Shown one piece after another: positions 49,981 to 58,157 of a stretch of DNA of 64,000 nucleotides. The DNA lies in assembly GCA_902496115.1 (NCBI GenBank), contig CABUZK010000001.1, forward strand, positions 1 to 64,000, given 5' to 3'. A model generated the notes under the pieces. It saw only the letters and a list, made by a program, of their open reading frames with translations. It made no database searches and was not told where the DNA came from. The DNA is from an uncultured Collinsella sp. Its GTDB lineage: Bacteria; Actinomycetota; Coriobacteriia; Coriobacteriales; Coriobacteriaceae. The stretch's first letter is position 1, and every line of letters starts with the position of its first letter. Made by a program: the position numbers and the translations under genes.

Positions 49981-51294
49981 TTAACGCGCCGGCGAGACCA
50001 CGAGCAGCGCGTCGTGCTCAAAGGGATGCTGAGCCACGCGCACGGTGCCGTCACCGTTGTCGCGGACGGGCAACTTGGCGATGCGCTTGTCCTCCATGTC
50101 GAGGACCGCTGCCGTCCAGTCACGCGCGCCGTCGAGCTTGAACTTGAGCGCCGTGGTACGCGGCAGGTACGTGACGACGCGATCGCCAACGCGCGCCACA
50201 CGAATGGCCTCGCGCGCGTCATCGATCAGCTCCTGCGCCGGAACCACGGCGAGCGCGTCGTCACCAGCCGTAGCACCCAGGCCGGCAAGCACGTGCTCGA
50301 TCGCGCCAAAGTCCCAAACGCCCGCAAACTGCAGACACTCCTGCCAGCGGAACGGCATATCGAAGCCCTCGCCCAGCACCGAGCCCTGGCTCTTGCTGGT
50401 CTGCCAGTTCCAAACGCCGTGCGCGCCATAGGTCACACCCGCGCTGGCGCCGGCAAGGATCGACGACCACACGCTCGCACGGCAGTCCTGCGCGGTGAAG
50501 CGCCAGTACACATTGCGCGAGGCGCCCATCTGCTCGTAACAGGGCTCGGAGTTGACCATCGGCTTTTTGGGATAGTTGGCGATAAAGTCCTGCGGCAGGC
50601 GCCAGGCCTCGGGCTGGCCCTCGTAGTTGTGGCCGGGCTGGAACATGTAGAAGTCCAGGCGGTCCAGGTACTGTGACGGAATGGTGCGGTTGCCGCGGTT
50701 GATATGCATGGTGCGCAACGCCTCGGGCGCGCGCTGGACGACTTCGTCGAGGGCATCCTCGTAATAGGCGATCGCCTCGTCGCTGGTAAAGTCGGTATCG
50801 CCCGTCACCACATAGACGGGGTCGAACTCGCCCAGGTTCTCGACGACGCGGGCAACGTGGGCGCGGACCTCCTCGCGCGGCATAACCTCGGCACCACAAC
50901 GCTCAGCAATCTTGGCGCCCCAGGTACCGGGCACGTAGTTGCACCACATAAGCACGAGTGCCGGACGAATGCCGTGCTCGACGGCAGCGCGGCACATGGC
51001 AGCAGCGCGGTCCCAGTACGCCTGGTTGGGACGGGACCAATCAAAATGCACGCCGTCCTCGCTGGCATAGGGCCAAATGCCCAGATCGGGGCAGCAGCGA
51101 TCCCACTGCGGCAACGTGTTGATCTGCAGCACGTTCATGCCCTGCTCGGCGCGACGGGTCAGATAGTAGTCCCAATCGGCCTCGGCAATGCTCGTAAACG
51201 CGCTCCAGCACGTATCGGCAAACCAAAAGAACGGTTTGCCCTCGCACAAAAAGCCGTCCTGGCGACCGTTAACGGCCAGCTTTCCCAAACTCAT
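49981..51294 (-). CDS. GH140-like (DUF4038) glycoside hydrolase
   Basis: A 437-residue enzyme without a signal peptide. The N-terminus (GKLAVNGRQDGFLCEGKPFFWFADTCWSAFTSIAEADWDYYLTRRAEQGMNVLQINTLPQWD) is typical of the DUF4038 barrel. Further motifs are PALVLMWCNYVPGTWG, YVVTGDTDF (acid/base region), MFQPGHNYEG, NSEPCYEQMG (nucleophile region) and GAHGVWNWQT. The C-terminal beta domain ends PFEHDALLVVSP. GH140 members cleave apiose-containing side chains, but that specificity is only a guess. ATG 51294 has AGGA seven bases upstream; the ATG two codons earlier sits against it. Confidence 0.75.
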   Translation of the reverse strand: MSLGKLAVNGRQDGFLCEGKPFFWFADTCWSAFTSIAEADWDYYLTRRAEQGMNVLQINTLPQWDRCCPDLGIWPYASEDGVHFDWSRPNQAYWDRAAAMCRAAVEHGIRPALVLMWCNYVPGTWGAKIAERCGAEVMPREEVRAHVARVVENLGEFDPVYVVTGDTDFTSDEAIAYYEDALDEVVQRAPEALRTMHINRGNRTIPSQYLDRLDFYMFQPGHNYEGQPEAWRLPQDFIANYPKKPMVNSEPCYEQMGASRNVYWRFTAQDCRASVWSSILAGASAGVTYGAHGVWNWQTSKSQGSVLGEGFDMPFRWQECLQFAGVWDFGAIEHVLAGLGATAGDDALAVVPAQELIDDAREAIRVARVGDRVVTYLPRTTALKFKLDGARDWTAAVLDMEDKRIAKLPVRDNGDGTVRVAQHPFEHDALLVVSPAR

Positions 51295-51424
51295 CTGCAT
51301 GTCCTTTCGTTTGATAAAGGAATTGCGAACCGGCAGATTCTTTCGCGGTAACCCCGCGCGAAAGTCCCTGGCGCTTAGCAAGCCCCAGCGAGCAGGCGCC
51401 ACGCGCCCCCAATCAGTCTACCTT

Positions 51425-51463
51425 GTAAGAAGGGCCCCGCCGGGCTTGCGCCTGACGGGGCCC
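51425..51463 (-). terminator. Terminator of the EIIBC gene
   Basis: Minus-strand stem GGGCCCCG with CGGGGCCC (plus a shorter inner CAGGC/GCCCG pair) followed by TTCTTAC. It lies between the EIIBC stop and the GH140-like gene start. Confidence 0.75.
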
Positions 51464-51504
51464 TGTCGTGTAGGTAAGGTCGCATGCGTCCGAATGGTTT
51501 GGCC

Positions 51505-52932
51505 TTAGGCCTCCATCTCGGCGAGCTCCTCCTTGGAGAAGCCAGTGGCAAAGACGACGGCAGCGGCGATGACAAAGGAGATTGCCATACCGACGATAGC
51601 CCAGACGGTGTTCATCTGGCCACCCTGCAGGTAGTTGGTAAAGACCAGGAAGTTGGAGGCACCGCCGGCCAGGTAGTAGGTAACACCCATGAGGCCGGAG
51701 AACACAGCGCCGATGGCACCGCCGATAAACATGCCGAGCATGGTGCGACGGAAGCGCATGAGGATACCGAAGAGCGCGGGCTCGGTGACGCCGCCGGCGA
51801 TGGCGGAGATGACGTAACCCAGAGCAAGACCCTTCTCGTCGGGGTTCTTCATCTTGAGGAAGGCACCGAAGGCGCAGCCCCAGACAGCGGCCATAGCGCA
51901 GTTGGTGGAAACGAAGACGAAGGGATCGTAGCCGGCGGCGATGATCTGAACCTGAGCGAGCAGGATGACGGGCATGTGCATGCCGCAGACCACGAAGAGC
52001 TGCCAGAAGGCGCCGAGGATGGCCATGACGATCAGGATACCGATACCGCCAAGGTCGGCAAGACCAAAGAGGGCGTTGGCGATGAGGCTGCCGATCTCGT
52101 TGCCGATCGGGGCAAGGACGATGAAGGCGATGGGGATGGTGACGATCATGGTGCAGAACGGCGTGAAGACCGTGGACAGCACGTCGGGCATGACCTTCTT
52201 AAAGAACTTCTCGACAAAGTACAGGACGGGCACCGAGAGGATGATCGGCAGGACGGACTGCTGGTAGTTGGCAGCGGCGATCTGGATGCCGTAGACGGAG
52301 ATGATTCCGCCACCCTCCTGAGTCGCGACACTCACGACGGACGGGGCCATGAGAGCGCCGCCGAGGAGCATGCCCAGAACCGGAGAGGCGCCGAGCTTCT
52401 TAGCAGCGGCATAGCCCAGGTAGATGGGGATAAAGGTAAACGTGGCCTCGTACAGGGTGGTGTAGAGGAACGTGTAGGTCGGATCGGTATCGGAGAGAAC
52501 GCCGAGCATGGTGGGGCCGAGGACCGCAGCGATGGTGCGGAACAGACCGCCGGCCATGAGCAGCGGGATCAGCTGGGTCATGGAGCCCGACAGATAGTCG
52601 AGGATGATGTTGGGCAGGTTCTTGAGCTCGAACTTCTCCTTAGGAGCGTCGAGGTTCTCGTCGACCGCGGCACCCTGCTTGACGCCGGACATGGCGACGA
52701 ACTCGGCGAGCACCTTGGGCACGTTCTGGCCGATGATGACCTGGAGCTGGCTGCCGGCGAACTGGCAACCCAGAACACCCTTGACCTTCTTGATCTTCTC
52801 CACGTCGGCCTTGCTGTTATCCTTGAGCGTCAGACGCAGGCGCGTCATGCAGTTGGTGGCGACGGCAGCATTCTCCGCACCGCCCACGAGCTCGAGGACA
52901 TCGGTGGCAATCTGCTTGTTATCTACTGCCAT
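51505..52932 (-). CDS. PTS transporter EIIBC, glucose/beta-glucoside type
   Basis: A 475-residue membrane permease. The IIB domain (1-85) carries the phosphorylated cysteine in ATNCMTRLRLTLKD (about Cys28). After a short linker the IIC domain has about ten membrane segments (NIILDYLSGSMTQLIPLLMAGGLFRTI, GMLLGGALMAPSVVSV, GGVTEPALFGILMRFRR). The last motif is typical of bgl-type IIC. There is no IIA domain, so it needs an external IIA such as 37053-37589. ATG 52932 follows GGGGAGGGG. Confidence 0.9.
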   Translation of the reverse strand: MAVDNKQIATDVLELVGGAENAAVATNCMTRLRLTLKDNSKADVEKIKKVKGVLGCQFAGSQLQVIIGQNVPKVLAEFVAMSGVKQGAAVDENLDAPKEKFELKNLPNIILDYLSGSMTQLIPLLMAGGLFRTIAAVLGPTMLGVLSDTDPTYTFLYTTLYEATFTFIPIYLGYAAAKKLGASPVLGMLLGGALMAPSVVSVATQEGGGIISVYGIQIAAANYQQSVLPIILSVPVLYFVEKFFKKVMPDVLSTVFTPFCTMIVTIPIAFIVLAPIGNEIGSLIANALFGLADLGGIGILIVMAILGAFWQLFVVCGMHMPVILLAQVQIIAAGYDPFVFVSTNCAMAAVWGCAFGAFLKMKNPDEKGLALGYVISAIAGGVTEPALFGILMRFRRTMLGMFIGGAIGAVFSGLMGVTYYLAGGASNFLVFTNYLQGGQMNTVWAIVGMAISFVIAAAVVFATGFSKEELAEMEA

Positions 52933-53038
52933 GGGACCCCTCCCCATATCATCGTGTGCCTACCCGTTTGGACGTAGGCACGCCTTTGACCCGGCGACTA
53001 TAACCCCTTACGGCTGCCGAGCCCTTGGATACGCTGTC

Positions 53039-53080
53039 GTAAACAATCTGTTTACTGAACGTTTACAGCACTTAGTTTAC
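53039..53080 (-). promoter_or_regulatory. GTAAAC/GTTTAC operator cluster upstream of EIIBC
   Basis: GTAAAC-AATCT-GTTTAC (53039-53055) plus two further GTTTAC at 53061 and 53075. It lies about 110 bases upstream of the EIIBC start, within a 490-base AT-rich intergenic region. No antiterminator hairpin was noticed. Confidence 0.45.
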
Positions 53081-53270
53081 ACGCAGCGTTGAATTTGTGG
53101 CAGTTTTGCCGTTTGCAGTCCGGTGAACGGTAGGAAATCGGGGGTGAGCGTATCTGAACGGCAGTAAATCGTCTCTTTGCCTATGTATTGATATATGGCT
53201 ATTTACGTGGGATTTTACTTTGAGTGGCCTCTCAATAGCCTGTTAGCTCATCAAGAAAACCCCAGATAGA

Positions 53271-53296
53271 AACTACTAAACATATGTTTAGTAGTT
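53271..53296 (+). promoter_or_regulatory. 26-bp perfect palindrome, distal operator
   Basis: AACTACTAAACAT followed by its exact complement. The core CTAAACAT/ATGTTTAG recurs at 53360-53373 (14 bp, one central pair shorter), 83 bp away between centres. These are probable operators for an unknown regulator of the downstream hydrolase, or of the divergent EIIBC. Confidence 0.6.
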
Positions 53297-53359
53297 CAAT
53301 GCGTGTTCGATTATGCCGTTTACCGAGTTCATCTGCTTGTTCCACAGCTCTGCATTAAA

Positions 53360-53373
53360 CTAAACATGTTTAG
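53360..53373 (+). promoter_or_regulatory. 14-bp palindrome CTAAACATGTTTAG, proximal operator
   Basis: Same half-site as the palindrome at 53271-53296, 50 bases before the hydrolase ATG at 53423. The rest of 53297-53359 shows no gene. Confidence 0.6.
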
Positions 53374-53422
53374 ATTGTATTGCCGCGATTGTTTAGCACG
53401 CGCGGCGCAAGGGAGGCAGCTC

Positions 53423-54760
53423 ATGGAACTCAGATCGTGTACTTACGCAACCGTCACCACCCTGGGCGACTTTGGCCCCTGGATCAGCAAGGTCGTTCTC
53501 GACCTACCCTGCACCGTGCGCGCCAACGATGTCGATGCAAACACTTTCCATATATATGTAGAGCGTCACGAGCGCACGGGCGAGATCCTGATGCGCAAGG
53601 AGCACGGTGCCGACCATGCCGCACCCTCCGTGGGTTACATCGACATTCTTGCCGCGTATCCGTGCGACGAGAACGGCCGCAAGCTCGCCGTGGGCACCCA
53701 TGTGGCACTCGAGGTCGCCGAGCAGCGCCTGACCAAAAAGATCGAAGGCGGCGTCATGGGCTCGCGCATGCTCGATGACCAGCTGCACGTCACGCAGCTC
53801 GCGGCTCTTCCCGGCGACGACGGCGACGACCCCACCTGCGGCTTGGTCTTCGATACCCGTCGCGGCGACATCTGCCCCGCGCTCAAGGGCTGGAGCAATG
53901 CCGTGCAAAAGACCGCCGTTGATGGCATCGCGCTCGAGTACGGCTTCTTTGAGCCCAGCTTTAAGACAGAGGACTCGGCCTGCTTCAATCCCTTCGCGCC
54001 CGAGGTCACGGTCGTGCCCCAAAAGGCCCCGCTCGTGGTGTACCTGCACGGCGCCGGCGAAGGCAAGGGCGCCACACAGGGCGAAGGCGCCACGCGCGCC
54101 TATGTCGGCAACCGCGTGACAGCCATTAGCCAGGCGCAAATCCAGCGCTACTTTGGCGGCTTTGCCTGGGTGCTCGTGCCGCAGTCTCCCACGTTTTGGA
54201 TGGACAACGGCGTCGAGCAGCTCGGCCGCTCCAACCAGAGCATCTACTCCCCCGTGCTCAAGGCGCTCATCGACGAGTTTGTCGCCGAGCATGCCGAGCG
54301 CATCGACACCGACCGCATCGTGGTCGCCGGCCTTTCCAACGGCGGCTTTATGACCCTGCGCTTGTGCGCCGACTACCCCGATTTCTTCGCCGCGGGCCTT
54401 CCCTGCTGTGCCCCGTGGTACAACGCCACGGACGAGGACGTCGTCGCGCTCGCCAAGACGCCGCTGTGGTTTACGCACTCCAAGGGCGACGAACTCGTGT
54501 CTCCGCAACAGACCGTGCTGCCGCTCACGGCGCGCCTACGTGACGCCGGAGCCAACGTGCACCTCACCTACTTTAGCCATGTCGAGGACCTGACCGGGCG
54601 CTATCGCGAGGCCGACGGCTCGCCCAAGAAGACGTTCAACCACGGCGTGTGGATCCACCAATTCAACGACCTGTGTTATCAAGACTTCGACGGGGGCAAC
54701 GTACTCATCGACGGCGAACCGGTGGGCTGCTGGGAGTGGTCGGCCAGGGTCGATAGGTAA
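53423..54760 (+). CDS. Alpha/beta hydrolase, prolyl-oligopeptidase or esterase type
   Basis: A 445-residue cytoplasmic hydrolase. Residues 1-170 form a beta-rich N-terminal domain; the catalytic alpha/beta fold follows, with oxyanion-type LVVYLHGAGEGK, nucleophile elbow VAGLSNGGFMTL (Ser in GLSNGG), acid region THSKGDELV and His in TFNHGVWIHQF. This fits esterases that remove acyl groups from glycans or a related peptidase. GGGAGG precedes ATG 53423. Two CTAAACAT palindromes lie upstream. It neighbours the EIIBC divergently. Confidence 0.75.
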   Translation: MELRSCTYATVTTLGDFGPWISKVVLDLPCTVRANDVDANTFHIYVERHERTGEILMRKEHGADHAAPSVGYIDILAAYPCDENGRKLAVGTHVALEVAEQRLTKKIEGGVMGSRMLDDQLHVTQLAALPGDDGDDPTCGLVFDTRRGDICPALKGWSNAVQKTAVDGIALEYGFFEPSFKTEDSACFNPFAPEVTVVPQKAPLVVYLHGAGEGKGATQGEGATRAYVGNRVTAISQAQIQRYFGGFAWVLVPQSPTFWMDNGVEQLGRSNQSIYSPVLKALIDEFVAEHAERIDTDRIVVAGLSNGGFMTLRLCADYPDFFAAGLPCCAPWYNATDEDVVALAKTPLWFTHSKGDELVSPQQTVLPLTARLRDAGANVHLTYFSHVEDLTGRYREADGSPKKTFNHGVWIHQFNDLCYQDFDGGNVLIDGEPVGCWEWSARVDR

Positions 54761-54771
54761 TCCGTCCCTTC

Positions 54772-54894
54772 GCGGGCACCGGGGTTTACCTCTGCAAACG
54801 TCCTCGGGCATGCATGGTCCGGCGCTTTGCGCTTCGCGCTGCGCCGGACCATGCCCCCTGCGGAATGTTTGCAGAGGTAAGCCCAGGTGCCCGC
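54772..54894. repeat. Long imperfect inverted repeat (54-base arms)
   Basis: The outer segments GCGGGCACC and TTACCTCTGCAAAC and the inner CATGGTCCGGCGC are shared by both arms in inverted order. About 13 bases between them differ. The loop is GC-rich with another small hairpin. It starts 11 bases after the hydrolase stop and may act as a strong RNA 3' structure. Confidence 0.75.
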
Positions 54895-55022
54895 TGTGTT
54901 TCCATTGCTGAGACTCTGGCCGGCCGCTTCCGGCGGGCCGTCGGATTGACGGCGATGGGGGCGTGGGTCCCGTCTTGCCTTGCGCGTAACTGGCTAAATT
55001 GATTTTGATTGGAGCTGTTCCT

Positions 55023-56534
55023 ATGTCCCAGAAGTTGACTCGGGTGATTGTTACTACCGATATGGAAGTCGACGATATGAACTCGCTCGTTCATTTGGCT
55101 CTGTATCTCAACTTACTTGATGTTCAGGCTGTGGTGTATACGGCTTCGCAGTATCACTTTCTTGGGGATGGGGTTCATACGTTGGGCGAGGTGAATTCGC
55201 ATTGGCGGACCAAAGGGCGTCGCTCTTATGAGTGGGCTGTTGTGCCTCATGAGCCCGATCCGCTGGCCGGCGAGCTTCGTGAATATCGACCGTTTCCCGA
55301 GCATTGGATTGAGAGTCTCTGGAGTAATGAATATGCCCAGGCTTGGCCGCAGTTGCAAGCGAATGCGGGCGCTGCCGGTGAGCCGCCGTTTCCCACGCCT
55401 ACCCAGATGATCGAGCGCACCTTTGTGGGAAATGTTGCCTTTGAGGGTGATGTGACTGAGGAAACTGAGGGGTCTCGCGTAATTGCTCAGGCAATTTTGG
55501 ATGATGATCCGTGTACGTTATGGCTGCTCAGCTGGGGTGGCATGAACACCATCGTTCGCGCCCTCATGAGTATTGCAGAGCGTTATCGCGCCACGCCCGA
55601 ATGGCCCGTCGTACAGCAGCGGGTCTATCGCAAGGTACGCGTGATGGGAGTCGCCGATGGCATAGGGCAGGACAACTCATGGCTCGACCATGGGCGTGAG
55701 CTCTTTCCCGAGCTCATCTTTTGGCGCGTGCCCTATATGTATGGCGGCTATGTCGACGCCAAGATGGCTCAGCCCGATACGCTGCCGCTGTTTAAGGCTC
55801 CTTGGCCCGAGCAGAATCTCACGCAGGACAACGGCCCCCTCATGGCACGCTATATGCTCTATGGCGATGGTAAGGTCTACGAAAACGAGCCCGAGCGCTT
55901 TCAGTTTGGCAAGCATGCCCGTCTGGATTGGGGTCTAGAAGGCATGCCCGCGATGCAGTTTGAGCGCGGCGACTTTATGGCCGAAGGCGATAGCATGACC
56001 TATATTCCGCTGCTGCCGTTTGGCCTGCGCGGCATCGATGACCGCGACTTCGACACGCTGCTCGGCCGCATGTTTCTTGATGAACATCCCGATGCGGACG
56101 CACCCGCCGGTTTTGCCGCCATCGGCACACCCGCAGGCGACAACCCCAATCCCTACCTGCGCGCCTATCAGGAAGACTTTGCCGCCCGCGCGCAATGGTG
56201 CGCCCATGATCCGGCAGCTTGCTCGCATCCGGCGCATGTTGTCGAGGTTACAGCCGACCGCAGCGCTACAGTCGGCGAGCGCGTCACCCTTACAGCGACC
56301 ATCGTCGACCCCGACGACAAGGGCTTTGATGCACATTGGAATGTCGCCGTGGACCCGTCGAGCTATGCAGGCGCGCAGGATCTTTCGCTGTGGCAGGAAT
56401 GCACGGCGAGCACCACTTTCATCGTGCCCGCCGACGCGCAGACCGGCGACCGCTTCGTGCTCACCCTTACCGTACAGACGCGCGCCGAGCGCCCCTGCAG
56501 CCGCTACGCCCAAGTTGCCGTGACCGTGGCATAG
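55023..56534 (+). CDS. DUF1593-type nucleoside-hydrolase-like protein
   Basis: A 503-residue protein. The N-terminus TRVIVTTDMEVDDMNSLVHLALYLNLLDVQAVVYTASQYHF resembles the Asp-rich metal site of nucleoside hydrolases as modified in DUF1593. Other stretches are TLWLLSWGGMNTIVRAL and DSMTYIPLLPFGLRGIDD. The last 90 residues form an Ig-like beta domain (VEVTADRSATVGERVTLTATIVD). DUF1593 proteins occur with plant-glycan enzymes; their reaction is not settled. GGAG eight bases before ATG 55023. Codon use changes along the gene: T-ending codons dominate the first 500 bases, C/G-ending later. Confidence 0.7.
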   Translation: MSQKLTRVIVTTDMEVDDMNSLVHLALYLNLLDVQAVVYTASQYHFLGDGVHTLGEVNSHWRTKGRRSYEWAVVPHEPDPLAGELREYRPFPEHWIESLWSNEYAQAWPQLQANAGAAGEPPFPTPTQMIERTFVGNVAFEGDVTEETEGSRVIAQAILDDDPCTLWLLSWGGMNTIVRALMSIAERYRATPEWPVVQQRVYRKVRVMGVADGIGQDNSWLDHGRELFPELIFWRVPYMYGGYVDAKMAQPDTLPLFKAPWPEQNLTQDNGPLMARYMLYGDGKVYENEPERFQFGKHARLDWGLEGMPAMQFERGDFMAEGDSMTYIPLLPFGLRGIDDRDFDTLLGRMFLDEHPDADAPAGFAAIGTPAGDNPNPYLRAYQEDFAARAQWCAHDPAACSHPAHVVEVTADRSATVGERVTLTATIVDPDDKGFDAHWNVAVDPSSYAGAQDLSLWQECTASTTFIVPADAQTGDRFVLTLTVQTRAERPCSRYAQVAVTVA

Positions 56535-56577
56535 CGAGCGACAGACCCCACATTCGGCAAGGAGTGTCCCCAACTGC

Positions 56578-56606
56578 CACTCATTTAAGTACGTCCCCAA
56601 TGAGTG
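56578..56606. repeat. Palindromic element with TTAAGTACGTCCCC core
   Basis: CACTCATT/AATGAGTG arms around the core. It is the same family as 18801-18829, 43986-44007 and 58005-58039, with different arms each time. It lies 40 bases after the DUF1593 gene and upstream of the AAA ATPase gene. Confidence 0.75.
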
Positions 56607-56674
56607 AAGAAGGTTATCGCTTCTAATGGCGAGGACCTAGCCTAGGCTTTCCCAATAATCGTAGCCTCCTAACC

Positions 56675-56713
56675 AAAACGCCAGGCGAGCAGTTAATGCC
56701 CGCTTGGCGTTTT
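56675..56713. terminator. Terminator-like hairpin upstream of the ATPase gene
   Basis: AAACGCCAGGCGAGC pairs with the segment ending GCTTGGCGTTT, around TTAATG. Its loop side (GCGAGC-GTTAATGC) closely resembles the terminator at 57966-58003 behind the same gene, so the ATPase gene is framed by related hairpins. Confidence 0.65.
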
Positions 56714-56733
56714 GTTAAAAGAGGTGAAAGAAA

Positions 56734-56777
56734 GCAAAAGAAATTAAAGCTTGCAAAAGAAATTAAAGCTTGCAAAA
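56734..56777 (+). repeat. 19-bp tandem duplication in the ATPase leader
   Basis: GCAAAAGAAATTAAAGCTT twice head to tail (56734-56752 and 56753-56771), then GCAAAA. The A-rich, T-poor leader is 40 bases upstream of the ATG and differs strongly from the local GC content. Confidence 0.85.
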
Positions 56778-56816
56778 CTAGTGAAAGCAGGATAGAAGCT
56801 GACGGGGGAGTGTTCC

Positions 56817-57923
56817 ATGAATGTGTCCAGCAATCCGTTTACGCCGACATTTGGCATCGTTCCGCCAATTATGGCCGGCCGCACGTATCTTATTGACGAT
56901 GTTGTGCGGGCGCTCGACCGTGGCCCCGGCGATCCCAACCTAGCAACGATTTATGTTGGCGCACGTGGAACGGGCAAAACCGCCCTGCTTTCGTACCTTA
57001 GCTCCGAGGCGCAAAGGCATGGTTGGATTTCGGTCGGCGTGGCTGCTGCTCCTGGAATGCTGGAAGACATTTATGAGCAAACGCGTGAAGTTGCGGCTGA
57101 GTATATCGATAACGGCTTAAATCCGAGACTAAGGGGCCTAAGTGTGGGCCAGTTATTTAGCGTGGAATGGGAGCCGGAGCAAGCTCCTTCGGCAAACTGG
57201 CGCACGCGGATGACTCGCCTTATAAGGGCTTTGGACAAATATGACATCGGTTTGCTGTTCACGATCGATGAGGTGTCGGCTTCGTTCGATGAAATGATTA
57301 GCTTTGCCTCTACGTACCAAATGTTTGTGCGCGAAGGCCGACGCGTGGGTGTGCTGATGGCGGGGCTACCTCATCAGGTTTCAATGTTGCTGCGCAACCA
57401 GTCCGTTTCGTTTTTACGTCGATCGGTCCAGCATCACTTGGGGAATATTAGCGACAAAGAAATTGCCGCTGCATTGAACGGGACCATAGAGGGTGGCGGC
57501 AGGCGCGTGAGTGCCAACGGCCTTCAGAAGATGGTGGATGCCATCGGCGGTTTTCCGTTTCTTATGCAGCTGGTAGGATTCCGCTCCTGGGATGTGCGAC
57601 CCCAAGCAGAAGAAATTACGGCCCAAGATGCTGCGGAGGGCATTGCTCTTGCGCGTTCTGACATGGAACAGCGCGTGCTGGCGCCGACGTATTACGAGCT
57701 TTCCGAAGGCGATAAGGCATTTTTGGAGGCAATGCTTGTAGATGAGGGCGAGAGTAAGATTGCGGATGTTGCGCAGCGAATGGGCGTAAAGAGCAATTAT
57801 GCGTCGCAATACCGCGCTCGCCTGATTGAGCAGGGGATTATCGGGGAACGTGGTCGAGGAAGGGTTGGCTTTGACCTTCCGTATTTTAAAGAATACTTGG
57901 AGGAGGGTCTCGATACCGACTAA
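56817..57923 (+). CDS. AAA-family ATPase with C-terminal winged helix
   Basis: A 368-residue ATP-binding protein. Walker A is IYVGARGTGKTALLS (about 45-58), Walker B-like LLFTIDEVSASFDEMISF. The middle carries ANGLQKMVDAIGGFPFLMQLVGF, as in STAND/AAA_16-type ATPases, and the C-terminus looks like a winged helix (IADVAQRMGVKSNYASQYRARLIEQGIIGERGRGRVGF). Such proteins are found in mobile or defence contexts and in archaeal-type helper ATPases; the role here is open. Its codon use is more AT-rich than its neighbours. GGGGGAG precedes the ATG. It is framed by hairpins and by TTTAAG elements on both sides. Confidence 0.75.
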   Translation: MNVSSNPFTPTFGIVPPIMAGRTYLIDDVVRALDRGPGDPNLATIYVGARGTGKTALLSYLSSEAQRHGWISVGVAAAPGMLEDIYEQTREVAAEYIDNGLNPRLRGLSVGQLFSVEWEPEQAPSANWRTRMTRLIRALDKYDIGLLFTIDEVSASFDEMISFASTYQMFVREGRRVGVLMAGLPHQVSMLLRNQSVSFLRRSVQHHLGNISDKEIAAALNGTIEGGGRRVSANGLQKMVDAIGGFPFLMQLVGFRSWDVRPQAEEITAQDAAEGIALARSDMEQRVLAPTYYELSEGDKAFLEAMLVDEGESKIADVAQRMGVKSNYASQYRARLIEQGIIGERGRGRVGFDLPYFKEYLEEGLDTD

Positions 57924-57965
57924 ATGGCCTTTTCGTCGATTGCCTGTGTCGGCAGCAGATTATTG

Positions 57966-58003
57966 GCGCCCAGCGAGCTGCTAATGCTCGCTGGGCGCTT
58001 TGC
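57966..58003 (+). terminator. Terminator behind the ATPase gene
   Basis: GCGCCCAGCGAG pairs with CTCGCTGGGCGC around CTGCTAATG, then TTTGCTGAC. The same loop type as at 56675-56713. Confidence 0.8.
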
Positions 58004-58004
58004 T

Positions 58005-58039
58005 GACTAGTCGTTTAAGAACGTCCCTAATGACTAGTC
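58005..58039. repeat. Palindromic element with TTTAAGAACGTCCC core
   Basis: GACTAGTC arms in both strands around CGTTTAAGAACGTCCCTAAT. It has the same orientation as 56578-56606, so the ATPase region lies between two direct members of the family. Confidence 0.8.
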
Positions 58040-58157
58040 AAAAATGGGCCATGTGTCCCAGTTGTGGAGACTCCTTGAGCCGTCTGGGTATCGTGAAAAA
58101 TCGCGCACTCCCCCATCATCAAAAGTGACACACGCTACCTGTTGATGGGAGGCAGCC

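Noticed and set aside
53061..53066. Catabolite-responsive (cre) site near the EIIBC gene
   Set aside because: TGAACGTTTACA is shorter than the usual cre pattern and CcpA-type control is not established in this lineage, so it is listed only as part of a GTTTAC cluster.
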